DNA of 64,000 bases from Gammaproteobacteria bacterium (GTDB lineage: Bacteria; Pseudomonadota; Gammaproteobacteria; Steroidobacterales; Steroidobacteraceae). The notes below the pieces were generated by a model. The model was not told the origin of the DNA and did no database searches. It was given only the letters and a program-made list of their open reading frames with translations. Below are positions 9,156 to 18,140 of this stretch, one piece after another (position 1 is the first letter of the stretch; each line of letters begins with the position of its first letter). Location of the stretch: NCBI GenBank assembly GCA_013289615.1, contig JABCZO010000006.1, positions 1-64,000 of the forward strand, written 5' to 3'. Made by a program: the position numbers and the translations under genes.

Positions 9156-9305
9156 CTGCATGCATCAGCAACATAGGCGCAATGGCAGCGCTCGAAACCA
9201 CTTCCGGTCCAATGTCGATGGGCAAGTCCGGGCAACCGGACCACGCGCTTTGATATTCTCGCACCTTCGATGCTGCATCCAACCTGGATGTTGGTCAGGT
9301 AGAAC

Positions 9306-10322
9306 GTGGCTAAATGCCGTATCGGACCCCACGCTGGTGCGCAATGCGTTGCCGGGCTGCTGCTGCTCGCGCTTTCGAGCTCTAACTGCCCACAGGCCGC
9401 AGATTCACCGCTATTGGATGTCGAATCAAGGATTTCATTGGGCCATGTCCGTGGCAGAATCGATCACCTCGCGATCGACCTGAAGCGCCAAAGGCTGTAT
9501 GTCGCTGAGCTTGGCAACGATACCGTGGCACTGGTCGATCTGCAGGATCGCTCACTGGTTCGTAGGCTGACCGGATTGCGCGAGCCGCAGGGGGTCGGCT
9601 ATGAGCCATCGACAGATACCCTGTATGTGGCCAACGCGGCAGACGGCTCGGTACGTCTGTATCAGGGTGCAGACCTCACGCCGATCGGGCAGATCGCGCT
9701 CGGCGAGGACGCGGATAACATCCGCGTCGACGCTGCTGCCGGCCGCGTGTTCGTCGGATACGGCAATGGAGCTCTGGCGGTGATCGATGCCAGGAGCCGG
9801 ATCAGAATAGCGGACATTCCATTGAAAGCGCATCCGGAGAGCTTCCAGCTCGAGCGCGCGGGCCAGCATATCTTCGTCAATGTCCCCGATGCGCAGGAAA
9901 TTGCACTGGTGGACCGCTCGACCAACCGGCAGATCGCGCGCTGGCCGACACGCGACCTGGGTGCAAACTTTCCGATGGCGCTCGACGAGAATGGCCGCGT
10001 GCTGGCAGTATTCCGGCACCCTGCCAGGTTAGGGGTGTTCAGCGCGGCGAACGGTACGGCGCTGGGCGTCCTCGAGACCTGTAGCGACGCTGATGATGTC
10101 TTTGTCGACTCCAAGCGGCATCGCGCTTACGTGAGCTGCGGCGAGGGGTACGTGGATGTATTCGCGGAGCGGGGCGACGGCTACGCACGGATGGGGCATG
10201 TCGCAACAGTCAGTGGTGCGAGGACGGCGCTATTCGTGCCCGAGATCGACCGGCTGCTGCTCGCGGTGCGTGCAACCCTGACCGCCCCCGCGTCCATCTG
10301 GGTACTCAAGCCGGCATCATGA
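9306..10322 (+). CDS. Secreted YncE-like beta-propeller protein
   Basis: Periplasmic or secreted protein of 338 residues. The GTG start gives a basic N-terminus and a hydrophobic signal segment (VAGLLLLALSSS). The remainder consists of repeated beta-propeller blades of the YVTN/YncE type, for example LYVAELGNDTVALVDL and LYVANAADGSVRLY, each about 40 residues. No catalytic residues can be assigned. Such proteins often act as binding scaffolds, but I cannot name a ligand. It lies 150 bases after a terminator, so it has its own promoter, and precedes the DUF1993 gene by about 100 bases. Confidence 0.7.
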   Translation: MAKCRIGPHAGAQCVAGLLLLALSSSNCPQAADSPLLDVESRISLGHVRGRIDHLAIDLKRQRLYVAELGNDTVALVDLQDRSLVRRLTGLREPQGVGYEPSTDTLYVANAADGSVRLYQGADLTPIGQIALGEDADNIRVDAAAGRVFVGYGNGALAVIDARSRIRIADIPLKAHPESFQLERAGQHIFVNVPDAQEIALVDRSTNRQIARWPTRDLGANFPMALDENGRVLAVFRHPARLGVFSAANGTALGVLETCSDADDVFVDSKRHRAYVSCGEGYVDVFAERGDGYARMGHVATVSGARTALFVPEIDRLLLAVRATLTAPASIWVLKPAS

Positions 10323-10422
10323 ACGGCCCGGCAACAACGATAGCTGCTGAACATTCGCTGGCGCTCAGCCCCTTGCTGCCATACCTTCCCTCGCTCAACT
10401 GTACAGCCCTATGAGGTGCGCC

Positions 10423-10944
10423 ATGGCTTTCTCGCTCTACGCCGCTACCATTCCGAGCTTTCAACAGATCCTGGGGGCCGTTTCCGGCCTGCTCGACAAA
10501 GCGGAAACCTTTTGCGCGCAGAAAGGCATCGCGCCGCAGGAGCTCATTCAGGCTCGGCTCGCCGCGGACATGTTTCCCCTCGCCTATCAGATCAAGTCCA
10601 CGACCGTCCACTCCCTCGGCGCCATCGAGGGCGTTCGTAAGGGGGTCTTCTCACCCGACACAACAGCGCCCCCCGAGACGTTTGCCGCCCTCAAGGCGCG
10701 GATCGCCGCGACACTGACCGCGCTGGAGAAGATCGACAGCGCGGAGATCGATGGTTTTCTCGGCCGCGACGTGCGCTTTGCCTTCGGCAACAATTATCGA
10801 GATTACACCGCTGAGGACTTCCTGCTCTCCTTCTCGCTGCCCAACTTCTACTTTCACGCCTCCACGGCCTACGACATTCTTCGCTGGAAGGGCATGCCCA
10901 TCGGCAAACGCGACTACATGGGCAAAACCCGTACGAAGAAGTGA
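10423..10944 (+). CDS. DUF1993 family protein
   Basis: Cytoplasmic protein of 173 residues. It opens with MAFSLYAATIPSFQQIL and contains VHSLGAIEGVR and FLLSFSLPNFYFHASTAYDILR, the characteristic arrangement of DUF1993, a helical-bundle family related to DinB-like proteins with unknown function. I prefer the ATG at 10423 because GAGGTG lies immediately upstream; the ATG at 10411 overlaps that site. It follows the beta-propeller gene on the same strand and converges with the desaturase gene (49-base gap). Confidence 0.8.
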   Translation: MAFSLYAATIPSFQQILGAVSGLLDKAETFCAQKGIAPQELIQARLAADMFPLAYQIKSTTVHSLGAIEGVRKGVFSPDTTAPPETFAALKARIAATLTALEKIDSAEIDGFLGRDVRFAFGNNYRDYTAEDFLLSFSLPNFYFHASTAYDILRWKGMPIGKRDYMGKTRTKK

Positions 10945-10992
10945 CTGCCAGCGTCGCAAATACCTGGCTTTCGCCCAATGTTCGGCGCGGCT

Positions 10993-12027
10993 CTATGAGC
11001 TCGGCAGCGGCCGCGTTACCTGCCAGCGCGGATCCCTGCGCTGGCGCGCCACTGCCGGGATGATTTCCCGGTATGCCGCCCAGCAGCTCGGGTATGGCGG
11101 CGGGCAGTCGGCTTTGACCAGCTCATGCAGCTGCGGCAAGGCGTGGTAGGGCACCATCGGGAACATGTGGTGTTCCAGGTGATAATTCATATTCCAGTAT
11201 AGAAATCGGAACAGCGGATTCATGTAGACCGTGCGGCTGTTGAGCCGATAATCGAGCGCGTCCTCGGCGAGGCCTGCATGTTGGGTCAGACTGAAGAACA
11301 GCAGTAAGCAACCACCGTAGATCGTCGGCAGTCCAACGAGCATCGCAGGCAGCAGCGAGCGGGTAACCAGGCAGGTGGCGCCGATGGCTGCGAGCAGTGC
11401 CAGCCAGCCTCGAGCCACCCACGGCACCTTCCAGCGTTCCCGGTTGGGGATGAAGGTACACTCCTCGGGGGTCAGACGCCCCGATGCATGCACGGCCAAT
11501 CTGCGCAGCGTGGTCGCGGTCGACTCGAGCGCCAGCAGATTGAGGGCGAGGTTCAGGAGCTTGGGCGGACGCGGCACGACGATCTCCGGATCGCGCCCGA
11601 CGATGAGCGTGTCGGTGTGATGGCGGGTATGACTCCATCGCCATACGGTGGGCTCTCTGAGGAGCATGAAGCTGGCGATCTGGTAGACGGTTTCGTTGAG
11701 CCAGCGCGTCTTGAATGCAGTACGGTGCCCGGTTTCGTGCCACCGACTATCGGCTGAGGACCCGTACAGGATCCCGTACACAATGAAGAACGGTGCGGCG
11801 GCCCAGCTACCCCAGAAATGGACACCCAGAGCCCCGCTGATCGCGAGCGCGCCAAGCCAGATCGCTGTGTCGCGCATCGCCGGCCCATCGCGCCGCTGCA
11901 TCAGCAGTCTCAGTTGCCCGCTGCCGATCGCGCAGGTATAGCGGCGTGCTTGCGCGAGTCCGCTCTGCTCCGCAAGCCTGGTCTCATTGCCGACCAGGCT
12001 GTAGTCCCTCGAAACGACCGCAACCAC
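10993..12027 (-). CDS. MocD-like membrane fatty acid desaturase
   Basis: Membrane di-iron desaturase or hydroxylase. The three histidine clusters HETGH (near residue 97), HTRHHTD (near 133) and NYHLEHH (near 285) are intact, along with QHAGL, and four hydrophobic segments are visible. The sequence SRDYSLVG at the N-terminus and LMQRRDGPAMRDT resemble the rhizopine-catabolism protein MocD and related desaturases, which usually work with a Rieske ferredoxin and reductase; neither is nearby. The GTG at 12027 is preceded by a G-rich site and matches the expected N-terminus. A GTG at 12066 would add 13 residues. It is divergent from the POT transporter gene. Confidence 0.85.
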   Translation of the reverse strand: MVAVVSRDYSLVGNETRLAEQSGLAQARRYTCAIGSGQLRLLMQRRDGPAMRDTAIWLGALAISGALGVHFWGSWAAAPFFIVYGILYGSSADSRWHETGHRTAFKTRWLNETVYQIASFMLLREPTVWRWSHTRHHTDTLIVGRDPEIVVPRPPKLLNLALNLLALESTATTLRRLAVHASGRLTPEECTFIPNRERWKVPWVARGWLALLAAIGATCLVTRSLLPAMLVGLPTIYGGCLLLFFSLTQHAGLAEDALDYRLNSRTVYMNPLFRFLYWNMNYHLEHHMFPMVPYHALPQLHELVKADCPPPYPSCWAAYREIIPAVARQRRDPRWQVTRPLPSS

Positions 12028-12211
12028 TTCCGCCCCCCGCGCTCGATGCGCCGCAAAACACGCCACGACAGCCTACTGGTACGCATCGCGCGCCTCAAGG
12101 GGGATGTGATTTGCGCGGCAAAAAGGGCTACCGGCCGCTCATGAGCGGCACCCGCCTTGTCAGCTGCCGAGTCCTTCGCGATGATGGTTTCGTCACCACC
12201 ATCCAGGACGA

Positions 12212-13672
12212 GTGCTTCATGGCCAAACCCGTGATTTCGCAGTCGTTCCTGACACGCCACCCGAAGGTATCGATGCGCGGGCCGGCGTAGTGGCGACCGA
12301 GGTCCGCGCGGCGGAGTCGCCCGCGCACGTGGGGAGCGGTCGAGAATTCCTGGGCCACCCCCGTGGACTGTTCTTTATCGGCGGCACCGAACTGTGGGAG
12401 CGCATTTCCTTCCACGGGATGCAGGCACTGCTGGTCCTCTACATGGTCGAATATCTGCTGCTTCCCGGGCACGTAGAGAGCATTGCGGGATTTGGCAGCT
12501 TCCGCGCCATCATCGAAGGGGTGACCGGGCCGCTGTCCTCGCAGGCGCTCGCCTCCCAGATCTTCGGCCTCTATGTCGGGCTCGTATACCTCATGCCCGT
12601 GTTCGGCGGAATACTCGGTGACCGGGTTCTCGGTCGGCGGCGCGCCGTGGTAATCGGTGCGCTGCTGATGACTGCGGGTCACTTCTGCATGGCATTCGAG
12701 CGATCCTTTCTGGTGGCGCTTTTGCTGCTCGTCGTGGGTGCCGGCGTGCTGCGCGGCAACCTGGCCTCGCAGCTCGGTGACCTTTATTCCAATCGCGATC
12801 ACCGTCGCGACAGCGCCTTCCAGTTTTACTACGGGATGCTAAATACCGGCGCCTTCATCGCACCGCTGATCACCGGGGTGCTCGCCCAGGCGTACGGCTG
12901 GCATTACGGCTTCGGGTTCGCCGGTGTCGGCATGCTGGCAGGCCTCGTCATCTACCTATCGGGTGCGCGGAACCTTCCGCCCGACTCGATGCGCGGTGCA
13001 ACGACGGTGCGGGTAAGGCTCAATGCGGGCGAGCGACGTGTCGTTGTCGTGATGGTGCTGATGCTGCCTCTGTTGACGCTGTTCTGGACAGCGCAATCGC
13101 AGATCTGGAATACCTATAATCTTTGGGCCCGCGATCACGTCGATATGAGCATCGGCGGATGGAGGATGCCAGTCCCGTGGTTGCAGGCCGTGGACGCGCT
13201 CGGTGTCATTGTGCTGGTGCTGCCGCTGCTGCGATTCTGGCGATGGCAGGCCGCGCGCGCCGGCGAACCCGATGACGTGACGAAACTTGCCGTGGGCTGC
13301 TTGCTGTTCGGCGCCGCGATTGCCTGGTTGGCGGGCGGACAGCTGATCGCCTACGCGACCGGCAAGGTGCCTTTGGCCTGGGCGCTCACGTATCACTTCC
13401 TCTCGGCGATTGGCTACCTTTACTTTGCGCCGGTGGTGCTGGCGCTGTTCTCCCGGGCGGCACCGGCGTCGGTCAATGCGATGATGATCGGCACCTATTA
13501 TCTGTCGATCTTTGCTGGCAGCACTATCAGCGGCCGGCTGGGCGGCCTTTATGAGCGGCTCTCCGTCGCCGAGTTCTGGCTGCTGCACGCGGCGATCGTC
13601 GCCGCGGGCGGGGTTCTGATTCTGCTGTTCGCACGGCGACTGCGGCGCGAACTGACACCGTCACCGGGCTGA
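12212..13672 (+). CDS. POT/PTR family proton-dependent peptide transporter
   Basis: Inner-membrane major-facilitator protein of 486 residues that imports di- and tripeptides with protons. The signature ExxER motif appears as GGTELWERISFHGMQ in the first helix, and GGILGDRVLGRRRAV marks the 2-3 loop. About 12-14 hydrophobic segments follow. The GTG at 12212 adds about 45 hydrophilic residues before the first helix; a GTG at 12290 is also possible. It is divergent from the desaturase gene and followed by a GST gene after 164 bases. Confidence 0.85.
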   Translation: MLHGQTRDFAVVPDTPPEGIDARAGVVATEVRAAESPAHVGSGREFLGHPRGLFFIGGTELWERISFHGMQALLVLYMVEYLLLPGHVESIAGFGSFRAIIEGVTGPLSSQALASQIFGLYVGLVYLMPVFGGILGDRVLGRRRAVVIGALLMTAGHFCMAFERSFLVALLLLVVGAGVLRGNLASQLGDLYSNRDHRRDSAFQFYYGMLNTGAFIAPLITGVLAQAYGWHYGFGFAGVGMLAGLVIYLSGARNLPPDSMRGATTVRVRLNAGERRVVVVMVLMLPLLTLFWTAQSQIWNTYNLWARDHVDMSIGGWRMPVPWLQAVDALGVIVLVLPLLRFWRWQAARAGEPDDVTKLAVGCLLFGAAIAWLAGGQLIAYATGKVPLAWALTYHFLSAIGYLYFAPVVLALFSRAAPASVNAMMIGTYYLSIFAGSTISGRLGGLYERLSVAEFWLLHAAIVAAGGVLILLFARRLRRELTPSPG

Positions 13673-13836
13673 AGCGGCCATGACTCCAGGCCCTAGGCCG
13701 GCTGGCGTCGGCGGGATAGCAAGCAGAATCATCATTACCTTGCCTCGGTGTCGGTGCGCTAGATAAGCTCGTACGGCGCATCTCTACGCAGCGTCTCGCT
13801 TGGACCTGAAGCCGTTTCTATCGAGGAACACACAAG

Positions 13837-14481
13837 ATGATCAGCATTTCCGCCTTCAAATGGGTCCCGGAGTTTGCCCGCGGCCAGGTGCGCGACCTGC
13901 GCGCACGCTGGGCGCTGGAGGAAGCCGGGCTGCCGTACAAGACCCGCCTGCTCGAGCAGGGAGATCAGGACAAGCCGGAGTACCGTGCTCTGCAGCCCTT
14001 TGGGCAGGTGCCGATCCTGGAAGAAGACGGCCTCGTGCTGTTCGAGTCGGGAGCCATCGCACTGCACATAGGCGAGCGCAGCGAGGCGCTCCTGCCGAAG
14101 CAAGCCGCGGCACGCGCACGCGCGATGCAGTGGCTGATAGCAGCGCTCAATTCTATCGAGCCGTTCGTTATGAATGTCGCATTGATCGATCTCTTCTACG
14201 CGCAGCAGGAGTGGGCGAAACTGCGACGCCCCGGTGCCGTGGAGTTCGTGCAGCGGCGTCTGTCGGCACTCTCCAGGTCGCTGGGTGAGAAGTCCTTTCT
14301 CGATGGTGATCGCTTTACGGCCGGCGATCTTATGATGACGACGGTGCTGCGCATCCTGATGCACACCGACATCGTCTCGAGCGACCCTCGCCTGGCGGCC
14401 TACATCGAGCGCTGCACCGCGCGGCCCGCTTTCAAGCGTGCGCTCGATGCGCAGATCGGAGATTTCAGGAAAACTGCATGA
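13837..14481 (+). CDS. Glutathione S-transferase family protein
   Basis: Cytosolic protein of 214 residues with the GST fold. The N-terminal thioredoxin-like domain contains GQVPILEEDGLVLFESGAIALHI, the glutathione-binding cis-proline and ES residues. The C-terminal helical domain has FLDGDRFTAGDLMMTTVLR, the conserved GxxxTxADL-like N-capping box. The substrate cannot be predicted. The ATG at 13837 is preceded by a weak GAGGAA. It is followed closely by the DUF763 gene. Confidence 0.88.
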   Translation: MISISAFKWVPEFARGQVRDLRARWALEEAGLPYKTRLLEQGDQDKPEYRALQPFGQVPILEEDGLVLFESGAIALHIGERSEALLPKQAAARARAMQWLIAALNSIEPFVMNVALIDLFYAQQEWAKLRRPGAVEFVQRRLSALSRSLGEKSFLDGDRFTAGDLMMTTVLRILMHTDIVSSDPRLAAYIERCTARPAFKRALDAQIGDFRKTA

Positions 14482-14559
14482 GGCCGATTGGCCAGCGTCG
14501 CTTCCCCCCGCTCAAGCTCTTGCGTGCACGCCGACGGCACCACGGTGCACAATGACGCG

Positions 14560-15831
14560 GTGACCAGACGCACCGGGAGCGCCGATCTGCCGCTGCACAG
14601 CGGGCATGTGCCGTCGTGGCTGTCCACTCGCATGGCAGCCCTGGGGCGGGTCATGACCGAGGCGATCGTCCATCACTACGGTCGCGACGAGCTGCTGCGC
14701 CGCCTGTCGCATCCGTTCTGGTTTCAGTCGCTTGGCGCCGTCATGGGCATGGACTGGCACTCCTCGGGCATCACCACCAGCGTCGTCGCCGCGCTGCAGC
14801 GCGGCCTGGCACCGATACGGCATGAGCTCGGAATCTACGTGTGCGGCGGCAAGGGCCTGCGCGCCCGCGAGACGCCCTCGCAACTGGCGCGGCTCGGCGA
14901 TGAAACCGGGCTCGATGCCACGGCCCTGACGCGTGCCAGCCGACTGGTAGCCAAGGTGGACGGGGCAGCTGTGCAGGATGGCTTTGACCTGTACCTGCAT
15001 GCATTTATCGCCACCTCGACCGGGCGCTGGTGCGTGGTGCAGCAGGGCATGAACGAACACCGGCGCGACGCTCGACGCTATCACTGGCTGTCGGAGCATC
15101 TCGACAGTTTTCTTGACTCCCCGCACGCCGCCATCGACGGACGCCACCAAGGCGTGATCGTGAATCTTGCGGATGCGCGTGCAGCGCGCAATCGGGCAGC
15201 GAGCCTTGAGCTGGTGCGCGACGGTCCGGATCGCGCCGTAGCAATCTTGCGGCGGCTGCGCCAATCGAGCAGTCCGGCACTCAGTCTGTTTCCGCAGCTC
15301 GATCGGCAGCTCGCGCCTGAGCAGCCGCTGCCGTGCCTGCAGATGCCGGCGCATCACGAGGTCCGTGCATCGGACGTCGTGCTGCGGCGGCTGCACGCCG
15401 CCCTCGCCGCCGCGGCCGAGCGCGGACCTGCGGATTTCAGCGAACTGCTGCTGACCCCGGGTATCGGTGCGCGCACTGTGGCGTCGCTGGCACTGGTCGC
15501 GGAAGTGATCCACGGGGCGCCGTCGCGCTTCTCCGACCCGGCGCGATTCTCGATGGCGCATGGCGGCAAGGACGCGCATCCGTTCCCGGTGCCGCTGAAG
15601 GTCTACGATCAGACCATCCGCGTGCTCAAACAGGCGGTGACGTCAGCCAGCCTTGGTAATGATGACAAGCTGGCGGCGATTACACGCCTCGATGCACAGG
15701 CGCGCTGGCTGGAACGGGCGGCGGACGGCGGGCCGGACTTCGATACGTTGACGGCCGAAGAGCACTCGCGTTCGGCGCAATTTGGCGGACGTACGGTATT
15801 CGGTCCGGCACGCGAGCCGGCGCCGGAATGA
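14560..15831 (+). CDS. DUF763 domain protein
   Basis: Protein of about 423 residues belonging to DUF763, known from archaea and scattered bacteria without an established function. The start GTG at 14560 gives VTRRTGSADLPLHSGHVPSW, which matches the normal N-terminus; the frame is open to 14488. A conserved core includes ADLPLHSG, MGMDWHSSGITTS, RWCVVQQGMN and LLTPGIGARTVASLALVAEV. The last resembles a helix-hairpin-helix and suggests nucleic-acid contact, which is inference. The middle carries HHEV followed by two helical stretches. It lies 78 bases after the GST gene and converges with the HDOD gene. Confidence 0.8.
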   Translation: MTRRTGSADLPLHSGHVPSWLSTRMAALGRVMTEAIVHHYGRDELLRRLSHPFWFQSLGAVMGMDWHSSGITTSVVAALQRGLAPIRHELGIYVCGGKGLRARETPSQLARLGDETGLDATALTRASRLVAKVDGAAVQDGFDLYLHAFIATSTGRWCVVQQGMNEHRRDARRYHWLSEHLDSFLDSPHAAIDGRHQGVIVNLADARAARNRAASLELVRDGPDRAVAILRRLRQSSSPALSLFPQLDRQLAPEQPLPCLQMPAHHEVRASDVVLRRLHAALAAAAERGPADFSELLLTPGIGARTVASLALVAEVIHGAPSRFSDPARFSMAHGGKDAHPFPVPLKVYDQTIRVLKQAVTSASLGNDDKLAAITRLDAQARWLERAADGGPDFDTLTAEEHSRSAQFGGRTVFGPAREPAPE

Positions 15832-15841
15832 ATCAGCACTG

Positions 15842-16720
15842 CTAGCCGAGCGCGGCCTGCAGCGTCTCCATTTCGGTCTGCGACTCGAGCATGATGCGCA
15901 CGAACGCGGAGTCGGTGAGCCCCATGGCCGCGGCCGCGGGCATCTCGGCCAGCGCCGCATCATCGACCTTGCTCGCCATCTGCGCCGCGAGGTTCACCGC
16001 CACGATCAACAGATCCTGCAGGTCCGCCGGCCCACCGTGCGAGCGCTCGATCTCGAGTTGGCCACCCACCGCTGCCGCAATATCCGTCGGCAGCTTCCAG
16101 TTTTCGATCAGCGCCTGGCCGATTCCCGGGTGCCAATCGCGCAATGCGTCGTCATCGATCTGCAGGCGCCCGGCATCCCTCGGTGTACGTGCAATGATGT
16201 ATACCTTGCCGATGTTATGCAGCAGCCCGGCGAGCAGCGCCTCGTCCGGTCGCGTGAGTCGGGTCTCCTTGGCCATCGCGTGTGCAACCCCGGCTACCTG
16301 CACGCCCTGCTGCCACAGTCTTTCAAGATCCGAGCGGATGGGCGCCAGATCGGCGGCCTGGCGCACCTGCGCCGTGGCGTATGCCAGCGCCGCGGCGCGG
16401 ATGCTGTCGTGACCGATACGGGTGATCGCAATCTTCAGATCGGTGACCGGCGAGCCGCCGCGGTGAAGCAGCGTCGAATTGGCCATGGTGAGGATTCGCG
16501 CGGCCAGGCCGGCATCGGAACTGACGACGCGCGCAATGCGCTCGCTGCTGATGCTGTCGTCGCTCAGCACATGCTGTACGCGCGCGACGGCATCCGGAAA
16601 CGAGGGCAGATCGACACGGCCGGCGGACAGCTCGCGGGCGAGATCGCTCAGAAACCGGAATGGCGATCCGGCGGATTCGGACTCTGGTTGCTGCGATCTG
16701 CTGGTCGCTGACACGTGCAT
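15842..16720 (-). CDS. HDOD domain protein linked to fliN
   Basis: Cytoplasmic protein of 292 residues with an HDOD domain (VDLPSFPDAVARVQHVL, VSSDAGLAARILTMANS, LLAGLLHNIGKVYI). The HD metal-binding dyad is degenerate (HN), as usual in HDOD proteins, so it is unlikely to be a phosphohydrolase. HDOD proteins act as signalling scaffolds, several of them in flagellar and chemotaxis control. It starts 60 bases downstream of fliN on the same strand with no terminator between, so it is probably the last gene of the fliLMN unit. Its function here is inferred from position only. Confidence 0.8.
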   Translation of the reverse strand: MHVSATSRSQQPESESAGSPFRFLSDLARELSAGRVDLPSFPDAVARVQHVLSDDSISSERIARVVSSDAGLAARILTMANSTLLHRGGSPVTDLKIAITRIGHDSIRAAALAYATAQVRQAADLAPIRSDLERLWQQGVQVAGVAHAMAKETRLTRPDEALLAGLLHNIGKVYIIARTPRDAGRLQIDDDALRDWHPGIGQALIENWKLPTDIAAAVGGQLEIERSHGGPADLQDLLIVAVNLAAQMASKVDDAALAEMPAAAAMGLTDSAFVRIMLESQTEMETLQAALG

Positions 16721-16780
16721 CTCTCCGGAAATCTGCTATCGCCAGTACTATCGGCACCGCCGCGAATTTCTTGAGGCGGG

Positions 16781-17131
16781 TTATTTCAAATGACGAATCC
16801 GCTCGGCCGGGCTGATGACGTCGGTCAGACGGATGCCAAATTTCTCGTTGACCACGACCACCTCGCCATGGGCAACCAGGGTACCGTTGACATAGACGTC
16901 CAGCGGCTCACCGGCCGCCCGCTCCAGTTCCACTACCGAGCCCTGGTTGAGCTGCAGCAGGTTACGGATACTGATCCGGCTGCGTCCGACCTCCATGGAC
17001 AGTGTGACCGGAATATCGAGTACCACATCGAGATTCAGCTCACGGTTTGTACCGGCTTCCGGCGCATCTGGCTTCAGATTGCCCATTGGAGCCGGTTGCG
17101 CTTCGGTCGCATTTGCTGTGCCTGTACTCAT
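16781..17131 (-). CDS. fliN: Flagellar motor switch protein FliN
   Basis: C-ring protein controlling rotation direction and docking the FliH-FliI export complex. At 116 residues it has a variable N-terminal tail followed by the SpoA domain (LDVVLDIPVTLSMEVGRS, ELERAAGEPLDVYVNGTLVAHGEVVVVNEKFGIRL). The start overlaps the fliM stop as ATGA. Normally fliO follows directly; here the HDOD gene and then an unrelated block follow. Confidence 0.97.
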   Translation of the reverse strand: MSTGTANATEAQPAPMGNLKPDAPEAGTNRELNLDVVLDIPVTLSMEVGRSRISIRNLLQLNQGSVVELERAAGEPLDVYVNGTLVAHGEVVVVNEKFGIRLTDVISPAERIRHLK

Positions 17132-18138
17132 ATCTTTCCACCTATCACGACATTACTTAATACCGGCGATTTGTGCCGCGAGATTCGTTGTGTAACCTTG
17201 ACTGCCTGCTGTCCGCGCGAGGCGCCGTAGCTGCCGCGCAGCACCGGGACACCTTCCGCGTACAGTGTCACGTTGCCGTCGAAATCGCAGGGGATAACGT
17301 CCCCGGGCTTCAGATCCACCAGCCCCCCTACCGACAGCGAACTGCGGCCCAGCACCGGAACGATTTCGACCTCGGCCTCCTCGATTTCCTCGCGCAGCGC
17401 GAGCGTCCAACTGTCGTCGCGTTCGATGCGATCGCTCTGCATGCCGGAATCCAGCAGGTCGCGGATCGGCTCGATCATTGAGTACGGCATGGTCACATGC
17501 AGCTCGCCGCCGCCGCCTTCCAGATCGATCTTGAACGAGCACACGACCACTATCTCGGACGGACTGACAATATTGGCGAAGTTCGGATTGATCTCTGAAT
17601 TCAGGTACTCGAGGTTGATGCTCGCAATGAGCTTCCAGGCCTCCGTGATATCGGCAAAGGCCTGACGCAGCACCATCTGGATGACGCGGCCCTCGGTCAT
17701 GGTAAATTCGCGGCCTTCGATCTTGGCGTAGCGGCCATTGCCGCCGAAAAAGTTGTCGACGATGGAAAATACCAACTTGGCATCGAGCACCAGCAGTGCC
17801 GTTCCACGCAACGGATTGAGCTTGATCAGATTCAGGCTCGAGGGCACTTTCAGGTTCTGCGTGTAGTCGCTGAACTTCTGAACTCGTACCGGCGCCACGC
17901 TGACCTCCGGCGTGCGGCGGATCATATTGAAGAGTCCGATGCGGAACTGGCGGGCAAAGCGATCATTGATCATCTCGAGCGTCGGCATGCGGCCGCGCAC
18001 CAGTCGGACCTGCGTCGCAATATTGTACGGCCGTACCTCGCCGGAATTCTCCGGCGGCGGTGTGGTCGGCACAGCGCCATCGTCAACACCCCGCAGCAGG
18101 GCATCGATTTCATCCTGGTTGAGGATTTCGGCGCCCAT
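17128..18138 (-). CDS. fliM: Flagellar motor switch protein FliM
   Basis: C-ring switch protein of 336 residues. The N-terminal peptide MGAEILNQDEIDALLRG is the CheY-phosphate binding motif. The middle domain contains the conserved PLRGTALLVLDAKLVFSIVDNFFGG, and the C-terminal SpoA domain is similar to FliN. The start is 2 bases after the fliL stop and the end overlaps fliN. All features are normal, implying a chemotaxis-responsive motor. Confidence 0.97.
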   Translation of the reverse strand: MGAEILNQDEIDALLRGVDDGAVPTTPPPENSGEVRPYNIATQVRLVRGRMPTLEMINDRFARQFRIGLFNMIRRTPEVSVAPVRVQKFSDYTQNLKVPSSLNLIKLNPLRGTALLVLDAKLVFSIVDNFFGGNGRYAKIEGREFTMTEGRVIQMVLRQAFADITEAWKLIASINLEYLNSEINPNFANIVSPSEIVVVCSFKIDLEGGGGELHVTMPYSMIEPIRDLLDSGMQSDRIERDDSWTLALREEIEEAEVEIVPVLGRSSLSVGGLVDLKPGDVIPCDFDGNVTLYAEGVPVLRGSYGASRGQQAVKVTQRISRHKSPVLSNVVIGGKI

Positions 18139-18140
18139 GA

